Shown piece after piece: positions 9,860-19,290 of a DNA stretch of 64,000 bases. The translations under genes and the position numbers were made by a program. The stretch comes from Diplolepis rosae. Its lineage: Eukaryota; Arthropoda; Insecta; Hymenoptera; Diplolepididae. Location: NCBI GenBank assembly GCA_030998225.1, contig JAPYXD010000403.1:3906001-3970000 (forward strand). Direction: 5' to 3'. Below the pieces are notes generated by a model that was given only the letters and a program-made list of their open reading frames with translations, was not told where the DNA came from and searched no databases. Numbering within the stretch: position 1 is the stretch's first letter; every line of letters starts with the position of its first letter.

Positions 9860-10444
9860 TTATTTAACATTAATTGGAATATCATCTATGGTTGGAATTC
9901 GGTGCATGACTGTACTTGCAGCTTCTAGTTTCTGTCCTTCTCTAAAAAAACGATCTTTGTTTGAAGTTACAAATTTAATTATATAATTCCTCCCATTTTC
10001 ATTGAAATCATTTAATCTCAACTTGTTAATCAGTAAATCCTCTTCTGAAACTGCATCTTTGTTTTCTATAGAGAAGTTCCCATAAATTTCCTCCTCGGAG
10101 AAATTTCTTTGAAAAATTTCATAAGTTTCATAAATTTCCAATTCGGAGTAAGAATCTAGATTAAGTTCAGATGAAATTCCAAGTAAAGTTTCCTGAAATT
10201 TATCTTTTGTGCACCATGTAAGTTGTTCATGTTCTGGATAGATGGGGCTATCTAATTCTTCAGAGTTGTTTATGGGGGTTTCTTGTTCGTACTCTTGAGG
10301 TAAGATTGAATGACTTGATGACGCAATTGCATCCAGGCTCCATGATGAATCTGTCCTTTTAATTTCTTCTGGTATGCTGGGAATACAGTTTTTATTTTCT
10401 TCTATAGCAAATTGTCGATTTTTATTCTGTAAAAATTCGTTTCC
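9860..10444 (-). pseudogene. pol: Pol linker between protease and RT, element B
   Basis: Acidic, low-complexity frame. It is open from just after the TAG ending the second protease to the TAA at 9860 and lies in the same phase as both neighbours. It ends with an RT-leading segment (AASTVMHRIPTIDDIPINVK). It is about 190 codons long, longer than the usual PR-RT spacer. No domain is recognised. Confidence 0.6.
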
Positions 10445-10810
10445 CTATGTAAATTTAGAGATTTGATCATTCGTTTTTATTGATTCGCTTTCATAATCAA
10501 TTACTGCATTAGTTTCCGTTAGATATGTGGCACCTAAAACTTCTTCGCATGGAATATCGAAATCATCAGATACTACATGAAATGTGGATGTATGTCCGTA
10601 TACTGCAAGTTTTATTGTTCCCATAGTGCGATTTAATTTATCACCTACTCGTTTAAGAAAAACAGTTTTAAAATTATTCATATCTATTTCACTAGGTAAT
10701 AAATGATTCTTGATAATATTTGCTTCTGACCCTGTATCAATCATAAATTGTCCCAGACTATTTGAAGGAGGGTTGAATACTTTAATGAAAGGAAGTTTAT
10801 TTTTCTTTAA
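10445..10810 (-). pseudogene. pol: Second retropepsin domain (PR2), element B
   Basis: Frame ending at TAG 10445-10447. The catalytic loop is FMIDTGSEANIIK (Asp codon 10736-10738), preceded by LPFIKVFNPP and followed by TFHVVSDDFDIPCEEVLGATYL, the standard retropepsin core. It lies in the pol phase, -1 relative to gag. It is closely related in sequence and layout to PR1 (10875-11220), about 40 codons apart, so one looks like a duplicate of the other. Either domain alone would be a full retropepsin monomer. PR2 is in the canonical pol position. Confidence 0.75.
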
Positions 10811-10836
10811 ATTATTGGTCCATCCTGTTATTCCAC

Positions 10837-11520
10837 TTATTCTTGTTCGGTTGGAGACTCATGATTTTGTTGAAATTGAATAGATTTTTCTCCTACAATA
10901 AGATGACTAGTAAGGAAGTTGATTTTAGCTTTTGCATTAGTAAAATACTCGGAACCGAGAATTCTGTCAAAAGGTATAAAAAATTCATCGGGTACTATAT
11001 GGAATTTTACTGTATGACCCACTAATGTAAGTTCTATTGTACCGATTGATGGAATTATAACAGAATCTATTCCTTTAAGAAATACTGTTTCCTCGAGATT
11101 GACTGATTGTAAAGTGCTGATTTTTTTTATTTTTAGAATATTTAATTCCGATCCAGTATCAAGCATTAGTTTAATCGTGTCATTCATTACTGGATGTTTG
11201 AATGATATAAATGGAATTTTTGTTGAATCTTCTTCTATATCGATGGTAATAATTCGCTTTGGAACTCTTCTATTGATGTCCTTTGATTGTGGAGCGCTGT
11301 TGGTTTTGGTTCTCCTTCGCGGTTGCACTCGGTCCCGGAAGGTTCCATCCGTCCCCATCCTTCTTTCTTTATTATATTTTCTTTTGTAGCAGACCTCCAT
11401 CGTATGTCGTATGACGTCGTATGACGGTGTTTTACAATATTTACATTCCTTTTGGGTCGACATCATTCTACATCTCGCTGCTTCTTGTCCAGATCTGTTA
11501 CAGATTTGGCAGGTTAACAC
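10837..11520 (-). pseudogene. gag: Gag C-terminal part with first retropepsin domain (PR1), element B
   Basis: 227-codon stretch in the gag phase, not a separate gene: the same frame is traceable up to 12358 through two stops. Residues 4-44 are zinc knuckles six and seven. A basic linker follows, and residues about 101-215 form a complete retropepsin: KIPFISFKHPVMN, LMLDTGSELNILK (Asp codon 11158-11160), TVKFHIVPDEFFIPFDRILG. A protease domain fused to the end of Gag, followed by another one in pol, is unusual for Ty3 elements. It ends at TAA 10837-10839, after which PR2 begins in the -1 phase. Confidence 0.75.
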
Positions 11521-11886
11521 CTTATTTAGTTCAGTTGGTAACGGTCTTACTGGTTTGTTTAATGAAAAACATTTTTCTGCACTGTGTCCTTGTTTATTGC
11601 ACAGTTAGCAAGTTATCCGAGTTGATGATTTATTTAGGAAACAAAATTTAGCGGTATGTCCCTGTTTTTTACATATTTGGCATTCTTGGTTGCCAAGACA
11701 TTTGGTAGCTGTATGCCCTTGCTTATTGCATTATTGGCATTTAATTTGATTGGGTAGTTCATATTTTAAATTTTTCTGAGCCCTAAAACATTTGTCTAAA
11801 GTGTACCCATTTATTTCGCAGTTAGTACACCAGAGTCTATTTCTGCATTGCCCTGCTTCGTGTCCTTCTTTGTTGCAAATTCGACA
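11389..11886 (-). pseudogene. gag: Array of seven zinc knuckles in Gag, element B
   Basis: In one frame I count seven CCHC-like motifs: 11886-11845 (CRICNKEGHEAGQC), 11829-11788 (CTNCEINGYTLDKC), 11739-11698, 11682-11641 (CQICKKQGHTAKFC), 11610-11569, 11511-11470 (CQICNRSGQEAARC) and 11445-11389 (wider spacing). Knuckles three and five are interrupted by TAA codons at 11731-11733 and 11605-11607, placed between their first two cysteines. Knuckle six has Gln for His. Retroelement Gags normally have one or two knuckles, or none. Confidence 0.78.
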
Positions 11887-12358
11887 CAGGAACATACGTC
11901 GAGTTCGTAAATTGTTGTCTTCAACTCGATTGTTTGCAGTTGTTTTTCTAAGATATTTTTGTGCTTCTAGTTTTCGTTCGATGGTGATAGCATTTTTAAT
12001 AAAATTATTAACATCTGCCACTTGTTCGTTTCCTAGTCGTTGCTCCAGTTCAAATTTTAATTTCCTCTTAAACGAGTCGATTAGTGTATTTTCGATTGGT
12101 GCACGGAAATTTGCGTCGATTAAACCTCGATTTTCTAAACTTCTTACTTCTAAAATCCTAGTTCCGATATCTCTAATCCTATTCGCGTAGGTAATGACAT
12201 TTTCATGATCTTTTTGAAATTCCTGTCCTAGTTCTCCTAATAATTGAGGAATAGTTCTAGCTGGGGTATATATATTTTTAAGGAAGGTTTTAAGTTCGTC
12301 GATGGTTAAAAATGCTTGACCAGAATTGGAATAGAAGTCATGAGCTAGATTTTTACCT
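11731..12358 (-). pseudogene. gag: Gag capsid part, element B
   Basis: Open frame from about 12358 to the TAA at 11731 with no credible start codon, so the N-terminus is lost. It contains a Ty3-like capsid segment (LKNIYTPARTIPQLLGELGQ, then HENVITYANRIRDIG, then DSFKRKLKFELEQRLG) followed by the first knuckles. The protein would package element RNA. Upstream of 12360 no further gag can be read. Confidence 0.7.
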
Positions 12359-12364
12359 CTCTAT

Positions 12365-13215
12365 ACAGATTTATTCTAACTTAAAGTATTTGTATCATAT
12401 GATTTTTAGGTCATTAAATGATTAATTCGAATCACTCTTTTATTAAAGGTTATTATTACCTTTGGCTGAGAAAGCATAATTTGAATTTTTATATTCGGTA
12501 AAAATAAACTTGAAACATAATTTGTTTAAAAAAAATAATATATGTAATAAAAATTTTCTGTGCATATAATTTGTTTATAAAAAGAGTAACAAGTTTTTTG
12601 TTGGTAAACTCGAAATTTTTATATTTATTATAATTTATTAGTATGTGACTCTTATTTCTGACAGGAAATGCAGTCTATTTGTATTTACTTGAGTTTTTGT
12701 GTGGATGGTGTCTGTCCCTTTTGAGACGATGATAAAAGTCGCTTTCTAGTTTCTAGGAAGTCTAACGAGATTAAACTAACTTCTCGCATTTGTATCATAG
12801 TTTATACATTTGAAAATAAATGAGCGTGATATTTTTTAGAGCAAGTGCGATCGTTTATGGTGAGTTAAGCTTAAACATACATTTGTTTTGGAACGCTAAT
12901 GGTTTTTTTCATATGTCTTGTAGATTTTTGTAGGCGTCTAACGAAGTTTGCCTTTAGATAATGAATGTATACATAGACGAAAGTTGAAATGAGAACAGAA
13001 AGCGCATACTGGATGATCATAAGTTTTGTTAAGATTGTAGATACAAATATGACTGTGAGATGCAGTTAATCTAAAAATGTTTTGTTTATTTTAAATAGTA
13101 ACAAGTTTAAGAAGTTAAAATTTTCTCATAGGGCCACCATTTGAATGTAAATCATATAATAACAAAGTAATAAAAAAAATAATGCTAAAAGCGAAACATA
13201 TATATAAACTTATTC
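12365..13215. other. AT-rich region 5' of element B
   Basis: No coding frame. It shares only a faint block with the element B LTR (TTTGTATTTACTTG near 12677 and 4475, both followed by CCCTTTTGA), so it may be a very old 5' LTR remnant. I cannot prove this. Confidence 0.3.
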
Positions 13216-13218
13216 ATT

Positions 13219-13884
13219 GTGACGGATGATTTAACAGGACGTCACACTCTCAAACCAGAAGACCCGAACATTCTAAACAAACCACTGATTGATCCTACAA
13301 AAGTTCTGTTGCCTCCGCTTCATATAAAATTAGGATTAATGAAGCAGTTTGTAAAGGCCCTTAATCGTGAAGGTGCATTATTTAAGTATCTTGCGCGACA
13401 ATTTTCTTATTTAGGTGACGCCAAAATAAAAGAGGGAATATTTTTTGGACCACAGATACGAGAACTGATGAAAACAACAGAAGAAGAAAATGTTATGACA
13501 ACTGTCGAAAAAGAAGCCGGGATCAGCCTCAAAAAGTTGTCCAAGGTTTTTTAGGCAACAGCAAAGCTAGTAACTACAAAGAACTTGTAGAAAATATGCT
13601 TGAAAAATATCACAATTTAGGTTGTAACATGAGAATCAAAGTGCACTATTAACACTCCCATCTAGATCGGTTTCCAGAAAACTGTGGCGATGTTAGCGAC
13701 AAGCAGGGAGAACGATTTCATCAGGATATCAAAGGAATCGAAAGACGTTATCAGGGAAAATGTTCTTCATCAATGCTAGCTGACTATTGCTGGTGTCTCC
13801 AACGTCATGATCCAGATGTTCATCATAAAGGACGTTTTGGGTCAAGGACTTTACTGAGTAAAAAAAAGAGATTTTATTTGTAAA
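13219..13884 (+). pseudogene. Decayed multicopy gene of unknown function
   Basis: Two frames form one protein-like segment. 13219-13554 contains KVLLPPLHIKLGLMKQFVKALN and FFGPQIRELMK. After a length change in a T run near 13547 the second part contains GERFHQDIKGIERRYQGK and MLADYCWCLQR, ending at a TAA at 13882-13884. An in-frame TAA lies at 13651-13653. I recognise this as the C-terminal part of an arthropod protein family present in many copies per genome and normally annotated as uncharacterised. I cannot assign a chemistry. The N-terminal part of the family is missing upstream. Probably a mobile-element gene or its passenger. Confidence 0.65.
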
Positions 13885-13918
13885 ACTTAAGTTGTTTCCA
13901 GACAAACATTAGAGACGA

Positions 13919-14160
13919 GTGAATTCACTTAAATTTAGCACACGCGATCGCGAGAGGAAAGGGGACTCACGTTGAAAAAGGACCCCGAATGGTGAGAGGC
14001 GAGGGGACTCACTTAAATTAAGCACCCTGAAAAGTGAGAGGCAAGGGCACTCACGTTAATAAAGCACCCCGAATGGTAAGATGCAAGGGCAGTCACGTCA
14101 ATAAAGCACACCGAATTGTGAGAGGCGAGGGGACTCAAGTAAATGAAGCACCCCAAAAAG
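13919..14160. repeat. 42-bp tandem repeat, about 5.7 copies
   Basis: The marker GGGGACTCAC (or variants) recurs at 13961, 14003, 14045, 14087 and 14129, exactly 42 bases apart, with AAAGCACCCCGAATGGTGAG between. Units differ by several substitutions but no indels, so the array is old or conserved in length. 42 is a multiple of three, but no unit-long open frame runs through it. Confidence 0.92.
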
Positions 14161-14636
14161 GAAACAAACTTATTACGTCTACGTCGTAGTTCCTGGGTAA
14201 CGCTAAAAATAGGAATTTTCGGACCCTGAGAAGTTTAAGGTTGTTTATGCTAGACCAGTAAATTGACTCATGAAAGTTGATCTTCGTAATACACAGAAAA
14301 AACTTCGCATATTGTACACATGCATTCGTACTCAGTGACTCAAAAAACACTGAAGTACATATTTTAGAAACCAATATTGCTTTCCTCGTAAATTTCAGTT
14401 CGACATTTTAAAACGGCCGGCCATCTTGTAAATGAGAATGTGAATCTTGCGACCCCATTTTCGTGATCAGCAATTCCGAAACCCCCGAGTAAGAGTTTTT
14501 AGAGAGCGAAATCGTTTAATTTCGTAAATTTCGATCTGCCATTTTCAAGATAGATTTTTAAATGCAGAATGGTATGCATCAAAGAGTCAATGTGAATGCT
14601 CATAGGTTGTTCGGATAAATGTCAAAACTTTATATG
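14161..14636. other. Non-coding spacer
   Basis: No feature seen. Weak frames only, and no similarity to other parts of the window was noticed. Confidence 0.5.
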
Positions 14637-14925
14637 GCCGTATCTTTGTAAAAAAAAAAATCGCTCGTCACTGTTTAGTAGCTCATTTTGAAGGGAAAGA
14701 GTAGTGCTAAATGATGACGTTTGCGAAAAAAAACCAAAAAAATTTCTTGTGCCCTGTAAATAACCTCAAATGTAGGGAAAACCCCTATTTTTCTAGCAAA
14801 TAACCTCAAATATCTAAAAATCCTGACGTGGTACGCTGATTCTGATTCCGGATTCGGATTTTACGTTAAAAATTACTCCAAAAACGATCCATAGCTTTTC
14901 AACAACAAAAACTTGCAGACCTGTG
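14637..14925 (+). repeat. Interspersed repeat, copy 1
   Basis: Clearly homologous to 31808-32045 in the same orientation. Shared blocks include TAGCTCATTTTGAAGGGAAA, AACCAAAAAAATTTCTTG and CATAGCTTTTCAACAACAAA. This copy has an extra 40-odd bases (a second AATAACCTCAAAT unit). Non-coding; probably the end of a non-autonomous element or an uncharacterised retroelement. Confidence 0.85.
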
Positions 14926-15177
14926 TTATTCACTATTTTTGTTAGCTTCCAAACAGTTTATCACGATTATTGAGACAATGCAGTTATGTATTTTTCAATC
15001 GTAGAAGTGAAATATTTTGCTTTGCATTCTTCCTAAGTGTGTAACGAACCTGACGTGCATGCCACGCCACCGCGCCCCTACCGCGGCGATCGGGGGGTGC
15101 TCCCACCACCGCTACTCACGTGAGTACCCCCAACGACCGCCTAGCCGCGCGCGCAGCTACCCCCACCCTTCGCGAAC

Positions 15178-15191
15178 GGTATATAAGGAGG
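15178..15191 (+). promoter_or_regulatory. TATA box
   Basis: GTATATAAGGAGGG in a GC-rich context, about 25-30 bases upstream of a GGGGCAGTTCGGC segment that could be an initiator. Confidence 0.55.
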
Positions 15192-15278
15192 GACGGAACA
15201 CCGAGACGGGGCAGTTCGGCTGGAGCGACGATCCGGGTCTCACCGGAGCGGCGCTCTAGACGGACGGGTCGGAGATGC

Positions 15279-15562
15279 CTCTCCTAATGGGTTCACACAT
15301 AGGAGGGTATCTCCGACCTCGACCGCGACACACCTGGTGAAGCCGGGCCGAGCGTCGATCGATGGGTTCCCCCATGGTCGACTCTCGGTGGTTGCTGGCA
15401 CCCAGCGTCAGGTTCCCCTGACTGGGTGCTGCTCAGGCTGGCCAGGTTGACACCCACCGATCACCAAGAGATGCCGCATCGAACACCGACCAATGGGTTC
15501 CCCCATGGCCGATTTTCGACAGGTTTGGGGTCTCAGCGTCAGGTTCCCCTGACTGGGTCAGG
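15279..15562 (+). ncRNA. Series of five hairpins with GGTTC-type loops
   Basis: Visible stems: CTCCTA/TAGGAG around ATGGGTTC (15281-15305); GTCGATCGATGG/CCATGGTCGAC (15355-15382); GCACCCAGCGTCAGG/CCTGACTGGGTGC (15399-15430); a degenerate copy of the second (15485-15515); and CAGCGTCAGG/CCTGACTGGG (15533-15558). Loops repeat GGTTCC. Stems two/three and four/five form two repeated pairs about 131 bases apart. Compensatory differences between copies suggest RNA structure. Function unknown; possibly a leader or packaging RNA. Confidence 0.45.
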
Positions 15563-16019
15563 CTGCATCAGGACAAACACAGACGAATACTGCTACCTTA
15601 CCCAGACGACGCTACCACCGTATCCCACCGTACCAATCTATTCCTAACCGTATGTGTGACATCAGGCACGTCTGATTCACGCCTAGCCCGGTTTTCACCG
15701 GAGCAACGTAAACCTAACATTCTCACCGGACGAAGATACCGATCGACCGAAATCAAGGAATCGGCCTACGACAAACATACTGTAAACCGCCGATTCTTAA
15801 CCCCTACGAGTTTTGTGTGTTTTATTTACAGAGATTATAAATTGTTCAACGACAAACTGGTCCACAAACAGCGCACCGATTAGGCCTGTGCTCGCGCACC
15901 CTCGTATCCACGAAAAATACACACACACATACACACGTACACAGTAAACTCGCACATTTACACCGGCAGACCATTTGTTATTTTATATTCACACTCACAC
16001 CTACACACCATTCAAATTA

Positions 16020-16530
16020 TTTATTCTCTTTTGTAATAGATTTAAGGTTTTTTTGAGTAAATTTTATATATTTTTTAATATTAAGGTGGCTTGATCGTTT
16101 TTGAAAAAAATTATAGGCTGCTCTAAAACTTGGAGATTATCGTAATAAAATATGCTAGATTCATTTGGAAAAAAGAAATACCATGGTTGACGATGTCATT
16201 GCCGAAAAAATCGCTACCGAAAAAATGTCAGTTTAACACGTAGTCTTATGGGATTCCTCGTCAAAATCGGCGAAACTCCGGAAAAAATCACAAGTCCCCA
16301 TAAATCAAATATATACTAGTACTTTCGATTTCGATGAATCTATTAGTATTATAAAAACGAAGGGTTGACGACTTCAATCAAGAGAAAATTGCGAAAAAGG
16401 TACAGAATATAGAAATCGCCTCGAGGTGAAACTAATAATTTTTTACTATCGCTTTTTTCCGGGGACATTTCCGCGATTTCTTACCCTTCTACTCAGAGGT
16501 TACTATAATACATATGATTATTAAAAAAAT
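16020..16530. other. AT-rich spacer inside inverted-repeat unit
   Basis: No frame and no recognised element, only short runs such as CGAAAAAAT repeated loosely. Confidence 0.5.
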
Positions 16531-16538
16531 AAGTAGCA

Positions 16539-16946
16539 ATGAGCATTCATGTAACACGTGCCCCCGCGGTGCCCCTCACTTCATACGACACCAAACGCTC
16601 AAGCAACCTTAAAATTCCGTTCACGTTTAATTCCATTCCGTACTCCCCCACTCCTACCGAACCCTGGCTGACTATATCGTCTGGCAACCAGGGGGAAAGT
16701 AGGGACGTTACAAGTGAATTACCATTAGAAATGCCCTCGCCAAAAGCATGCTGTAACCCTCTAAATGTGTATAAACACAACTGTGTATGTAAAGCCCTCA
16801 AAAAAGTTATGAAAGGGTGGAGCGACATTTATTTAAATGAGGTCAGAAAGTTTTATCCTAACTTTTTCGAGTCCCCTATAAACAAAATTAAGTTTCTCCA
16901 TATTCAAAGGGTTTCAGTATGCATTTTGCGAGGGCATTTCGAATGA
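16539..16946 (+). CDS. Hypothetical 135-residue protein
   Basis: Open frame ending inside the right inverted repeat. N-terminal half is rich in Pro, Ser and Thr. The C-terminal half has a CC...KHNCVCKALKKVMKGW segment followed by amphipathic, aromatic-rich sequence. No family recognised. The codon composition is less AT-rich than the flanks, which gives it some credit, and it is the only long frame in the 2.1-kb unit. It could equally be a chance frame in repeat DNA. Confidence 0.25.
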   Translation: MSIHVTRAPAVPLTSYDTKRSSNLKIPFTFNSIPYSPTPTEPWLTISSGNQGESRDVTSELPLEMPSPKACCNPLNVYKHNCVCKALKKVMKGWSDIYLNEVRKFYPNFFESPINKIKFLHIQRVSVCILRGHFE

Positions 16947-17788
16947 TTATTCACTTAGGAAAAATGGTAAGCAAAGTATTTGACTTCTACGATTTAAAAA
17001 TAAATAACTGCATCGTCTCAATAATCGTGATAAACTGTTTGAAAGCCAACAAAAATGGTAAATAATCATTAACGGGATTTTGTCGAATTAGTCTGTTACT
17101 AATGACATCCCTTGCAGTAATTACTTTTAAATAATGTAGAGAAATGAAGGAAAATACAATATGAGTCAATATTTTCTTTGTTACATAATCCTCAAATTTC
17201 AATAAAAGTTTCATAACGGCGCATGTGCGAACGCGCGCTCCACAACGTCCCAAAGCATTGTGTCGCGCAACATTCTTTTCGTCATGATTTCTAAAATAAT
17301 TGCTGCTTCCAAAATTTTTTCGATAGATTTGAATTCTTTGGTGTTTTATTGTATTATGATATTTTTTCCAGTTTTTTAAAAGGCCGAGAACACGATAAAA
17401 TATCAATTGCTTATTGAAAATTCATAAAATAATTATGAAAAAATAATTTTGTGGGAAGTTCTTCTACAATAAACTTAAGTTGATTCAATTAACTGTGATA
17501 TGCCAAGATTTCACGAGGATAGGTTTTTTCCATGACAATTTCACGAATTCTGACCCATTATCGGAAAATGTTATTAGGATAATAAGTGGGTTTTATGAGC
17601 ACTATTAGAAACCAGAGTTAGAATTTTGGATTTTTCCAACAAGTTTTTTTCGAAAAAAAAAAAAAAATTCTTATTTCAAGAACCTTGATCGAATGTGTCT
17701 GGTTAACTAACTTGCCCTTACTTTTACAGCTCCGACAAAGTATGCCACAGCACAATTCAGCCGATAATTCGATATAATTCTATAAACA

Positions 17789-18068
17789 CAGTATGTTTTC
17801 TTTGAATTCAATACTTCGGATTAAATTTTTATGGAAAATACAGCCACTTGACGGGCATTCCACAAGTAGCGTTCTTATATGTTGCGTTACACTTATATGA
17901 TATGTTTCGCGAAAAAACTCTATGATGTTCAATCTCATGGATTAATTAGGGATAAGATCAATTTTGAATTGAAAGTACGCCGCACGTACGGTTTATTGCC
18001 TCTATTGTCATGACCCACTACCTGTTTTTGGGTTCGACTTCCAGCTGGCTGACAGAAGTTGTGGGACA
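17789..18068 (+). repeat. 280-bp direct repeat, left copy
   Basis: Homologous to 18837-19112 in the same orientation, roughly four bases in five identical by eye (blocks TTTCGCGAAAAAACTC, TACGGTTTATTGCCTCTATT). It lies 1048 bases from its partner. This could be an LTR-like or terminal direct repeat of a small element, or an old tandem duplication. The interior holds no recognisable protein. Confidence 0.85.
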
Positions 18069-18836
18069 AATTCATATCATATCTTGCACTCAGAAATTCT
18101 AATTTCTGGCAAGTTAGACGAATTTATGCAACTGCAAAAACAGCAAAATCTCAGGTTCTATGCATTTCTAGTTGACATTGTAATATGCAATATGGAGCTA
18201 AAACTTCGCTTCATTATCCATGCGAAATCACGAATCAGAAATGACGTTTACCTTGGAGCAATTGAGCGTTCAAATACACTCTCATTTGCAGAAAATTTTA
18301 TGTTTTTCTTTTGCATAAACAACCGACTTCCTATTCGACGCGAGCTTTCTTATACGATTCATTCGCTTTGTGAATGTTCTCTCTATCAATTAGAGGTTTA
18401 AAACTCTAAAAAATAAGAGGCACGTCATACTTTTTTTCGACTGTCTACTAAGTCAATTTATTGCTTAAGATTGGGAACTTTTGTGTATAGTATCGGCAAT
18501 CTCATGCTACCAATTTGTGCTTTATCATTTATTCTTTTTGTAAAACACTTTGATGACTCGATCTGTTTGTTCTCTAGTAACTTTAAGTTTGAAAAGTTAT
18601 TTTTTTCGAAAAGTAACTTTATTTCAACTTGTTAATTTCACAAAAAGTAACGTAACTTACCCAGAAATGCAGATAAATAAAGTATGATATAAAATCATAC
18701 TTTCTGGATGTAAGGAACGCACGGTTTTCAATATATTTATAACAAATTTGTGCACTCATTCTAAATCATTGCTTATAAAAGATTTATTAGAACATACTCA
18801 GTTTTCATAATTTTTTACTGTATTACTTCCCCAAAA

Positions 18837-19112
18837 CAGTATGTTTGATTCGAATTTAATACTTCAGATTACTTTTTTATTTAAATTACAGCCACTGTAT
18901 GGGCATTCCACAATTCGCGTTTTCATATGTGACATTACACTCATATGATGTGTTTCGCGAAAAAACTCAATGATATTCAATCTCATGGGTTAATGAAGGA
19001 TAAAATCAATTTAGAATTAGGAGTACGCCGCACATACGGTTTATTGCCTCTATTGTAATGATCCACTACCTGCTTTTGGGTTCGACTTCGTGCTGGCCGA
19101 CAAAAATTTGGG
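18837..19112 (+). repeat. 280-bp direct repeat, right copy
   Basis: Partner of 17789-18068. Both begin ACAGTATGTTT and end near GGGAC, and both include a GCGTT...CATATG segment. The 770 bases between the copies contain a 105-codon frame (18084-18401) that I do not believe to be a gene. Confidence 0.85.
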
Positions 19113-19186
19113 ACCATTCGGCTTATAGCATATATGAAATCTTTGCGGACTTCGCACATGTAGGTTCAAAATATAAGACGAGTTTT

Positions 19187-19290
19187 TTATAATATAATAA
19201 TATAATATAATAATATAATATATATAATAATATAATATAATTATTAATTAATATATATAATAATATAATATTATTATTAATTAATATTTA
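19187..19290. repeat. TATAATA-type microsatellite
   Basis: About 100 bases of ATA/TAATA repeats with ATTAATTA interruptions. Confidence 0.9.

Larger units (their letters stand above)
3908..12360 (-). mobile_element. Enveloped Ty3-type retroelement, element B (decayed)
   Basis: Minus-strand retroelement with order gag (12358-10837), protease, RT (9858-9259), RNase H (to 8750), integrase (8261-7083) and a glycoprotein gene (6842-4916), then an LTR-like end (4900-3908). RT and integrase are of Ty3/gypsy type. The gag carries seven zinc knuckles and there are two protease domains. The glycoprotein is not the usual errantivirus type. At least five frame breaks and three in-frame stops show the copy is dead. 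The 5' end of gag and the 5' LTR are missing or too diverged at 12360-13200. A related solo LTR is at 37045-37925. Confidence 0.82.
15037..15935 (+). other. GC-rich block with promoter and hairpins, LTR-like
   Basis: This block is much more GC-rich than anything around it and begins TGTAACGAACC (TG start) right after the left inverted repeat. A TATA box (GTATATAAGGAGGG) lies at about 15178-15191, followed by a GCAGTTCGG-type start region, the hairpin array, and near 15808-15833 a pyrimidine tract ending in CAG. The layout suits a solo LTR plus leader of an LTR retrotransposon, but I cannot place a 3' end with CA and target duplication. A host promoter/first exon is the alternative. Confidence 0.45.
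14936..17055. mobile_element. 2.1-kb unit bounded by 105-bp inverted repeats
   Basis: 14936-15038 is inverted at 16950-17055 with high identity (shared blocks CAAACAGTTTATCACGATTA and TTCCTAAGTG). Between them lie a GC-rich block with a TATA box and hairpins, an AT-rich part and a 135-codon frame. No transposase is recognised and no target duplication could be fixed. It may be a non-autonomous element, or an LTR insertion inside an older palindrome. Confidence 0.55.

Noticed and set aside
12365..13215. 5' LTR of element B
   Set aside because: Only one weak shared block with the 3' LTR and no TG/CA ends or primer binding site could be found; not called as an LTR.
13919..14160. CRISPR-like array
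   Set aside because: The 42-bp units are contiguous without unique spacers and the sequence is eukaryotic; it is a simple tandem repeat.
16987..17406. 139-codon minus-strand frame
   Set aside because: It reads through the right inverted repeat and AT-rich flank, has no motif, and its composition matches random AT-rich sequence.
18084..18401. 105-codon frame between the 280-bp direct repeats
   Set aside because: No domain, no homologous frame elsewhere and no start context; judged a chance frame.
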